The position numbers and the translations under genes are program-made. Below are positions 57,789-64,000 of a stretch of 64,000 bases of DNA, one piece after another. The notes beneath the pieces were generated by a model. That model had not been told where the DNA came from. It saw nothing but the letters and a program-made list of their open reading frames with translations, and did no database searches. The stretch is taken from the NCBI GenBank assembly GCA_033782935.1, contig JAWQEG010000506.1:1228501-1292500 (forward strand), read 5' to 3'. How positions within the stretch are numbered: position 1 is the first letter of the stretch; the number at the start of each line of letters is the position of its first letter. This stretch comes from Petrolisthes cinctipes. Taxonomy: Eukaryota > Arthropoda > Malacostraca > Decapoda > Porcellanidae.

Positions 57789-58168
57789 AATAGTGCATTT
57801 GTCGCGGCTTCTAGCCGCTTAAATTGTATTTATTGGTTGTGAAACCAGCACAGCTGTTTGCTATAGAATAGGCCCCTTCACAAGCCCAGGCCCCGTATAG
57901 GCATAATCTGGGTTGGAAGGGTCAATTCCGTGACGTTCATCAGAAGTAAATAAAATTCAAATCTGGCGCTGTACTGATAGTGGAGCCACCTGGTGGTGGT
58001 GAGGTGAGGTATTAAGCCCCTCCTCCGCTGAATACCGCTCGCCCACTCCAATGAGAAAGAAGTGAGTGCCTGGCGCATCGGGAGGTGGGTGGGACAGTAG
58101 AAGCTGTGCTGGTTTCACAACCAATAAATACAATTTAAGCGGCTAGAAGCCGCGACAAATGCACTATT
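57789..58168 (+). mobile_element. Miniature palindromic DIRS derivative
   Basis: Two perfect 67-bp inverted arms (57,789-57,855 and 58,102-58,168). Their inner part GGTTGTGAAACCAGCACAGCT is the DIRS terminal repeat. Between them lies DIRS 5' leader in plus orientation (GCATAATCTGGGTT, CTGGCGCTGTACTGATAGTG), as at the right end of copy 1. So it is a DIRS with everything but leader and terminal repeats removed. The outer arm CGCGGCTTCTAGCCGC is not in copy 1. It abuts, and shares its last bases with, DIRS copy 2. Confidence 0.8.
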
Positions 58169-58519
58169 ATTGGTATAGTGAAACCAGCACAGCTGTTTGC
58201 TATGCATGCGATGCGGTAGGTGGGAGGTGAGGTGGAGGCAATCACGTGCTAGTTAAGAGTGGTTGAGAGCGGAGGGCAGGAAAGATAACCGAGCCCGGTG
58301 AGGCAGCAGCTAACGCCCCTCCCGACACTGGCTAGGTGAATAGCCGTGGTGGGGGAGAAGTAGCTTATACCATATAACCGTAGACCATTCTGTTATAGAC
58401 CAGAATTGTTACACATAAAGTCTTTATAGGTAGACTCGAGGGTTCGGGCCTAGGAGAGGAGGGGGGAGGTGCCCATGGCAACCCCCCCCCCCTTTCCCCC
58501 CCCCTTCCCCCCCCCCCCC

Positions 58520-58525
58520 TTTATT
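58520..58525 (-). terminator. Polyadenylation signal of DIRS copy 2
   Basis: AATAAA on the minus strand, followed by G-rich runs (C-rich on plus, 58,482-58,519), as in copy 1. Confidence 0.65.
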
Positions 58526-58792
58526 CAAGTCTTCTGAGTTAGGGCTATGGCCCTCGTTCAGGTAATGTGATCCCGAGGGGATGAAGGAGGACACTAGGAT
58601 CCAGATATCCTGTGTAATAATATCTCCTGTCACTCATCGTAGTAAAGTAATTGTTTGGAAAATGAATACACAAGAATTCCGTAACAATGTAATTTATTTT
58701 AGTCTCTCTTTCACCATATGTACACGTAAAGAATGGGGATGAGTATGAAGCTGTACAAGATGTGGATGAGGTATGGGATGATGTGACGGGAC

Positions 58793-60110
58793 TTAAATCA
58801 CCCGACCTTTTCTCTTCGGGTGGCCCCTCCCCCCCATGTGTGTCCCGCGGGGACCCTGGGGAATAGGAGGTGGAGTACCCATAGCCACACAGGGGGTAGG
58901 GGAGAGCGAGTGGAACAGGTACCTCGTCCTGAAGGAGGAAGTGGACGCCCAGCCCCCCAAATCCCTGACCCTCTCCACCGAGTGAGTCCTGAGGAAGGCG
59001 AGGGAGGCGGCCACGCCCCTAACGCTGTGAGCCCTCGGGGCGTGTCCGGGATCCCCGTTCTCTATCACTCGGCAGAGAAGGCGAGCGATTGACCTAGGGA
59101 AGAGAGGGTTACCGGACCTAGAGTTGTAGAAGAGGTGGTCCGGAGAAGCCCCTCTCGTCGCCTCCACGTATGCAACAAAGGCGTGGACTGGGCAGAGGGG
59201 GTGGAAATTTCCATCCCTCAGGAACGAGGGTACTGCGAGAGGGCCAATTCTGTCGTCAGCCTGCTCGTTCTTAGCTAGAAAAGCAGGAGAGGGGGAAATG
59301 GTTAAGGAAGTAAGGTTAGGGGTTACTGAAGAAAAGGCTGTGTGACGGGTCAGGGCTGCCAATTGAGAAGCCCTGTAACCTGTAGCTAAGGCGAGCAGGA
59401 AGAGAGCTTTCTGGAGGAGGTGACAAACCTCCAGAGGGACCCCCTCGAAGGTCAGGTAGGAAAGGACACGATGAAGGGACCAGGAGGGTGTCTGGGCCCG
59501 GTGAGGTGCGGTCCCCGCCCGAATCCCCATCCTCAGGAGAGAGAGAGGCCTCTCCGAAACCTTAATGTTAAAACCCAGGAGGAGGGGATCAGACAGGGCT
59601 GCGTGATGCGCAAGCACCGTCGCCGGGGCCCTGTTGGTGGAATCGGCGAGCCACGTGAGGAATTCCAGGACTGTGTCCTCTGAGATGACCCTGGAGGGGT
59701 GTCTTCGCAAGAAGTCCTGGAATCTTTTCCAGCACGATTCGTATTGTCGCACCGAAGACTGACGATGAGCCCTCAACATCTTGTCCACTGTCTCCTTAGT
59801 GAACCTTTTGCTGAGGACTCCCCGTAGAAACTCCAAGCGTGTAGTTTCAGTGACGCTTGGAGTGGTGCAGACAGGGTGCTGGAGAGGCACGCCGATCCCA
59901 ACTGAAGGGGATGCGGGCACCACCGGGACAACTCTCTGAACCACGGCTGTGCTGGCCAGAGGGGGGCTATGAGGAGAACCCTCCCCCTGAAAGTGCGCAG
60001 CTTGAGGATCGCCTTCAGGAGGACTGAAGTGGCTGGGGGTGGGAAGAGGTAGAGATGACCCCACCTGTTCCAGTCCTCCGTGAAGGCGTCCGGGCCTCCC
60101 GCCTCTGTTC
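58793..60110 (-). CDS. DIRS copy 2 tyrosine recombinase, uninterrupted
   Basis: Open from well inside the RNase H overlap to the stop at 58,793 after KRKGRVI. SAM-like N-terminal domain (RQYESCWKRFQDFLRRHP, EFLTWLADSTNRAPATV), then the catalytic domain: LATGYRASQLAAL (first Arg), AHSVRGVAASLAF (H-x-x-R, at about 59,020), DLGGW, SSFRTRYLF (Tyr). All expected catalytic residues are present and the Trp codon that is TAG in copy 1 is TGG. It overlaps RT-RNase H by about 300 bp in another frame and no ATG is obvious at its start, so expression by frameshift or reinitiation is likely. The longer frame to 60,928 is mostly shadow of RNase H. Confidence 0.88.
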
Positions 60111-61913
60111 TGTATGAGAAAGTCAGGAACAGAGGGAGTAGGGCCGTGGATGGGGAGGCGAATAGGTCCACCTCCGGTGTCCCGTAGCGAAGGCAGAGAG
60201 ACTCGAACACAAGGGGATGCAGTTGCCACTCGACTGACGTCCCCCTGAACCTGGATAGGGCGTCCGCCCAATCGTTCTCCCGCCCTGGCACGTAGCGGGC
60301 CGAGAGGTGAATGTCCCTCTTGGCCGCTATTGCGAAAATCTGTTCTGACAGGGACAGGAGAATTTCCGACCGTACGGTGCCCTGTTTCTGTAGGCACTGC
60401 ACGGCCGCAACGTTGTCCATATCGAAGCGGACGCCTATCCTGGCAAACTGAGGGTGTCTGTTGAGCCATTCCTTCGCTACCATCAACTCCCGGGCGTTGA
60501 TGTGCAGTAGCCTTTCCCCTTCCTTCCATCCCCCGCACAGTTGATGTCCCAGGCAAGACTGGTATCCCCAGCCTACGTCCGATGCGTCTGTCGCCACCGT
60601 GATCCCCGGGGGAGGGAACACCCAGGGGACCCGCTGACGCAGGGCACCGGGACGTAGCCAGGGGCGAAGGAGGCGGTGGAGAGAGGGGGACACTTGCCTG
60701 GGAAGGTCCCTGTGTGCGGGGGACAGGTGGAGGTTTACCTCCCGCGTCAGCCTCCTGTGTTTCAATCGTCCCAGGGGCATTGCAGGGGCCGCGAAATTTA
60801 GGGACCTGAGCAATGATTCCCACTGGCGGCGAGAGAAAGTGCGGGAAAAATGCGCCTGGCGGACGTGGCGGAGGGTCCGGCGGGCGTTGTCTGGAGCGAG
60901 AGAGAGGGTGGCCGAAAGAGAGTCCCACTCTATTCCCTCTGCCAGACGGGATGCCACCACCCTCACGAGTTTTGTGAAGACTCGCGAAGCTAGAGAAAGA
61001 CCGAAAGGGAGCCTGGTAAACTGGAACGTCTCGGTCCCCACCTGGAAGGCCAGAAAGCGGCGAAACCTGGGGTGGATCGGGACGTGCCAGTACGCATCCT
61101 TGAGATCCAGGGATGCTAACCAGTCTCCCTTCCTCAGAACTGTGCGGACCTGAGCAACCGAAACCATCCTGAAATGTAACGTTTTCACGAATTTGTTTAG
61201 CTTGCTCAGGTCCATCACCAATCTCGTTTTTCCCTGGTCCTTTTTGGGGACCATGAATAAACGAGAAAGAAAGACCCTTCCCGTCGCCCGCTCCACTACC
61301 CCTTTTTCCCGCATTTCTAACACATGCGGGACGACCGAAAGTGACACTTTGGTTGAGGCAGGAGGTAGACGTAGTGGCTGTAACGGGAGAAGACAGGTGT
61401 CAGTGAGAGTACCGTTAATCCTAATCCCCCGGGGCCCGAGGGACCCGGGGGTGGTTGGGGGGTGAATGACAGGAGAGGCAGAGATTTTGACCGCAAGGGA
61501 AAATCTGATTTTGACCTAACGGTAGCCCAAGGACGGGATTAGGCATAATTCATATGTCAGAAAGTAAAGATGACAGTTACTCACCGGAACAGTAATCCAG
61601 GGCCATGACAGGCCCTGGCGAATTATCCTTGCTGCCCAGCCGTGGGTGGGCCAGGCTGCTGACCACCCTGTGAGGCAGCCCAGAGTGGGACCCTCAAGTG
61701 GTGCGGTCCTTCTGGGCGGGGTGGTTGAAGGAGGACTTGGGCTTCGAGTAGGACTTGGAGCCCTGTCCCCTTCCTCGAAACGGCTGCTGGCCCCTCTGGG
61801 AGGGCCTGTTGTGTGCTCTCGGGGGAGTGGGATAGGAGGGCCTCGGTAGCCTGGAGGGCTGGGAGGGCCTCCGGGGCTGGTAGGCTGGTCTGGCTGGCTG
61901 TGGGGCACGTGGC
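59773..61913 (-). pseudogene. DIRS copy 2 reverse transcriptase and RNase H, catalytic box deleted
   Basis: Exons 61,913-61,585 and 61,377-59,773 join in frame (WITVP + PLRLPPAS). Upstream exon: TLGCLTGWSAAWPTHGWAAR, typical of the DIRS RT start. RT: WLASLDLKDAYWHVPIHPRF, FQFTRLPFGLSLASRVFTKL, then VVASRLAEGIEWDS: compared with copy 1, a net in-frame loss of 54 residues removes YLDD. RNase H is complete (VATDASDVGWGYQ, NARELMVAKEWL, DMDNVAAVQCL, GRENDWADALSRF). Ends SLRRQWTRC at 59,773, overlapping the recombinase. No ATG occurs in this frame in the first exon, and gag ends inside that exon one frame away. Confidence 0.9.
61378..61584 (-). other. DIRS copy 2 intron 3 (within pol)
   Basis: Minus strand donor TTCCG|GTGAGTAAC, acceptor TGTCTTCTCCCGTTACAG|CCACTACG. 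207 bp. It contains stops in the pol frame only in its interior, so removal is needed for a continuous RT. Confidence 0.87.
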
Positions 61914-62013
61914 CTACGGACAAACAGAATGATTAGGAACCAAAGTAGACCCGAAAATCCTTTCATTTCACCCCTGTGACAACTCGGGTAAGACGAACAC
62001 GAGAGGTACTTAC
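61914..62013 (-). other. DIRS copy 2 intron 2 (gag)
   Basis: Minus strand donor CTCCAA|GTAAGTACC, acceptor TTCTGTTTGTCCGTAG|GCCACG. 100 bp. An in-frame TAA right at the donor ends gag if unspliced. Confidence 0.87.
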
Positions 62014-62274
62014 TTGGAGGTGGAGGGCTTTGGTAAATTGATTACCGCTGGGAGGGAGGCGAAGATCGTGTCTGTCGCCGGTTGGTCAAAGAGGGCGGGG
62101 GACAAGGGGGCAGCTCGCACCACTCCCCTCTGTGCCATCTCCGGCGCAGATTTAGCCGCCGCCTGGCGGGCTGCCAGTCTCGCCTCGGCGAACGCCTTCG
62201 CCTCCTCCCGCATGAAGTGGGTCGTCATCGCCGCCACGCCCTCCATCACGGTGGCCATGGAAGAGAGGGTGTCA

Positions 62275-62391
62275 CTGTAAGGGGTAAACAAGGAAAAAAC
62301 CGAGCGAACCCGGGGATAAGTACCCGGGAGTAACAGAGAGACCCTCTACCCAGCATCCCTAAAAAACATGACACACGAGTAAGGTACTCAC
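62275..62391 (-). other. DIRS copy 2 intron 1 (gag)
   Basis: Minus strand donor CTAGC|GTGAGTACC, acceptor CCTTGTTTACCCCTTACAG|TGACACC. 117 bp. An in-frame TGA at the donor ends gag if unspliced. Confidence 0.87.
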
Positions 62392-64000
62392 GCTAGCTGT
62401 ACACCCGACATCTCGTGGTAGGAGTTGGTTAGGGCGTTGAGGCAGTCCCTAATCAACGAGGCGGCTGCTCCCGTGGAGATGGTGTGGGCCAACACTAGAC
62501 GGGTAGCAGACTCCGCCTGTCGCAACTTACCATCGGGCTCCTTCAGCTGATAGGGGACCGGGGGCTCCTTCTCCGTCTTCCACAGGCACTCCCTCAAGCC
62601 CAAGGGGGCCCGGGAATGAGGGCGGATGACGGGGAAAGACGGAGGAGGGGGCTTCCTGGGCGCGTTGTTTCTCTGGTGGTCCAGGGACTTAAGGAGAAGG
62701 GCTGGAATGTCCAAGTCCCCTTCGCCCTTATCCCCCGGGAAGTACGCGTCCGGGGAAAGGAGGAGAGCCGTGTTACCGAGGGAGCGGTCAATCCTCCAAG
62801 CCCCGGACAAGTGTAGCTGGCTGTACTCCACCAGAAAACCCATCGCGTCCAGGGTCGCCGCAGAGGACACCCTAGATGAAGTGGGTACGGGCGCTGAGAT
62901 AGGACGGACCTTGTAGAAGGGAATAGCCTCGCCCTTCTCATCCGCCCCCCACTTCACCACGACGTCATCCCTCCGGATCCACACGTCTGGTTGAGCCGTG
63001 TCCGGAGACCAAGCCACCAGTCTGCCCTCCTCCGAAGAGTGGGTCCAGGTAGGAGGGAGAAGAGACCAAGAGTAGGGAAGGTATCCGTCTCCCGAAGGAG
63101 GGGGTGACGGGGACGGAGGTGCGGAGGTAACCAACTCCTCAGCTATGTCCCCCGACGGAGACTCGAGCCCCGGGGAAACGGGAGGCACGAAAAGGACTCC
63201 CACATCCCCGGGAGGACTCGCGCCCTCGACGGGAGCAGCAGCGGGAGGCGGGGGAACAGGAGCGGGTTCCGTAGCGACAGCCGGAGGCTGCGCGACGGAA
63301 GCCCCAGGAAAAGCGTGAGGAATAAGGGCGTGGAAGATCTTAACTATCTTCCTCGACGAGGGGCTGTCCCCCCCCCCGCTTACCCTTGCGGGAATTGTGG
63401 GCGGGCGAAGGAGAGCTCCCCGACGACGAAGAAGAGGAAGAGGACGACGAAGAAGAGGAGGAAGGAGAACGGCGACGAGCACGGGACTTCCTGGAGTGGC
63501 GGGACCTTTTAGCTGAACGCTTGCGTCCTCTAGAGAGGCCTGAGGAGCCAGCTCTAGCAGGAGGCGAAGCTGGGGGTTCCCTGCTGGGCCCTTGTACCGG
63601 TGAGGCAGTCGGGAGAACCAGCGCGACAGACTCGCTCGTTTCCCGGGGGGATAAGCCCCGAGAAGGAGTCGTAGTACCGCCTAGGGAAGGAGGCTCAATC
63701 TCTCGGGCCTCAGGAGGTTCTAGCCCCTGAGACTCCGAGAGACAGGAAGAAGGGTAACGGGTCCTGAATAAACCCAGGTCCGCTCCCAAAATCGGGTCCA
63801 CCCACGCCAAAGAAGAACCGTCTCGTCTGTGGGCCATTCTCCTAGCCCTCGTCCACGCCATACGAAGAGAAGCAAGGGCAGGGAGCTTGGAGCGGGCAGA
63901 AGGGGAAGTAACCCGACACAACTCAGCCCAGGGGCGGCACACACCACACGCCAAAGGGTCGTAACCCAAGGGAGTGAAGCAGGGTGCGTGAGGTGAACAG

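Larger units (their letters stand above)
58165..64000 (-). mobile_element. DIRS-type retrotransposon copy 2, 5' end outside the window
   Basis: Same family and orientation as 44,386-51,500, with very similar sequence throughout. Terminal repeat 58,165-58,203 (TATTATTGGTATAGTG, lacking two bases in the inner part). The recombinase is intact here, while the reverse transcriptase has lost its catalytic box and gag has a frameshift. Introns at the same three places. Confidence 0.95.
61694..64000 (-). pseudogene. DIRS copy 2 gag-like protein, spliced, 5' end outside window
   Basis: Exons 62,392 to beyond 64,000, 62,274-62,014 and 61,913-61,694. Junctions are in frame (VQLA + DTLSSMATVMEG; PSTS + KPRAPQPARPAYQP). 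The last exon is Arg/Pro/Gln-rich (RPSYPTPPRAHNRPSQ, RGRGQGSKSYSKPKSS) and ends KDRTT with TGA at 61,694. Exon 1 shows the same Ser-rich and basic low-complexity block as copy 1, but a C10 run near 63,368-63,378 shifts the frame between SSPSPAHNSRKG and KIVKIFHALIPHAF. Otherwise complete. Confidence 0.87.

Noticed and set aside
58793..60928. A single 711-codon protein
   Set aside because: The N-terminal half is the opposite-phase shadow of RNase H (Pro/Gly/Arg-rich with no motif). Only the C-terminal part is the tyrosine recombinase.

Overview
The window is eukaryotic repeat-dominated DNA. I see no complete host gene. Nearly every coding stretch belongs to a transposable element, and nearly all of these are decayed. 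The mix (an intron-bearing DIRS-type retrotransposon in two copies, RTE-, CR1/jockey- and I-type LINEs, P-element, PIF/Harbinger and MULE DNA transposons, a tRNA-derived SINE, long TA/AC/TAA microsatellites) fits a large arthropod genome. A decapod crustacean is my best guess, but that is an inference from the repeat classes and not from a host marker gene.

Left third (1 to about 22,490): one satellite array with a unit of about 176 bp, roughly 110 units, open at the left edge. The 176-bp unit is itself two diverged halves of about 88 bp. Local higher-order repeats of 2, 4, 5 and 10 units are visible. The array is broken by a 2.8-kb RTE-type LINE (minus strand, 15,832-18,665), a 163-bp palindromic TA-flanked MITE (19,909-20,071), and a duplicated 234-bp piece of the flanking DNA near its right edge.

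Middle (22,723 to about 44,385): a nest of elements. A 5'-truncated LINE (24,711-28,881) was split by a MULE DNA transposon (25,754-27,997) whose 532-codon transposase, long terminal inverted repeats and target duplication all look intact. A second copy of the MITE lies at 30,352-30,514. A decayed LINE (30,930-35,145) carries a P-element remnant with an 8-bp target duplication and a partial duplication of its endonuclease. An I-type LINE with RNase H (35,965-42,391) is split by a PIF/Harbinger remnant (36,331-37,764). Small LINE 3' fragments lie at 28,882-29,080, 35,598-35,963 and 42,700-42,940.

Right third (44,386 to the end): two minus-strand DIRS-type tyrosine-recombinase retrotransposons, one full length (44,386-51,500) and one running off the window (58,165-64,000). 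Both keep three introns at the same places. Splicing them joins the gag exons in frame and joins the reverse transcriptase to an upstream exon in frame. Between them lie a 1.77-kb element bounded by long inverted repeats (53,787-55,555), a LINE ORF1 with a SINE in its 5' part (about 55,780-57,339), and a 380-bp palindromic miniature DIRS derivative (57,789-58,168).

The elements do not form a pathway with each other. Their nesting gives relative ages: satellite before RTE and MITE, LINE before MULE, LINE before P element, I-type LINE before Harbinger.
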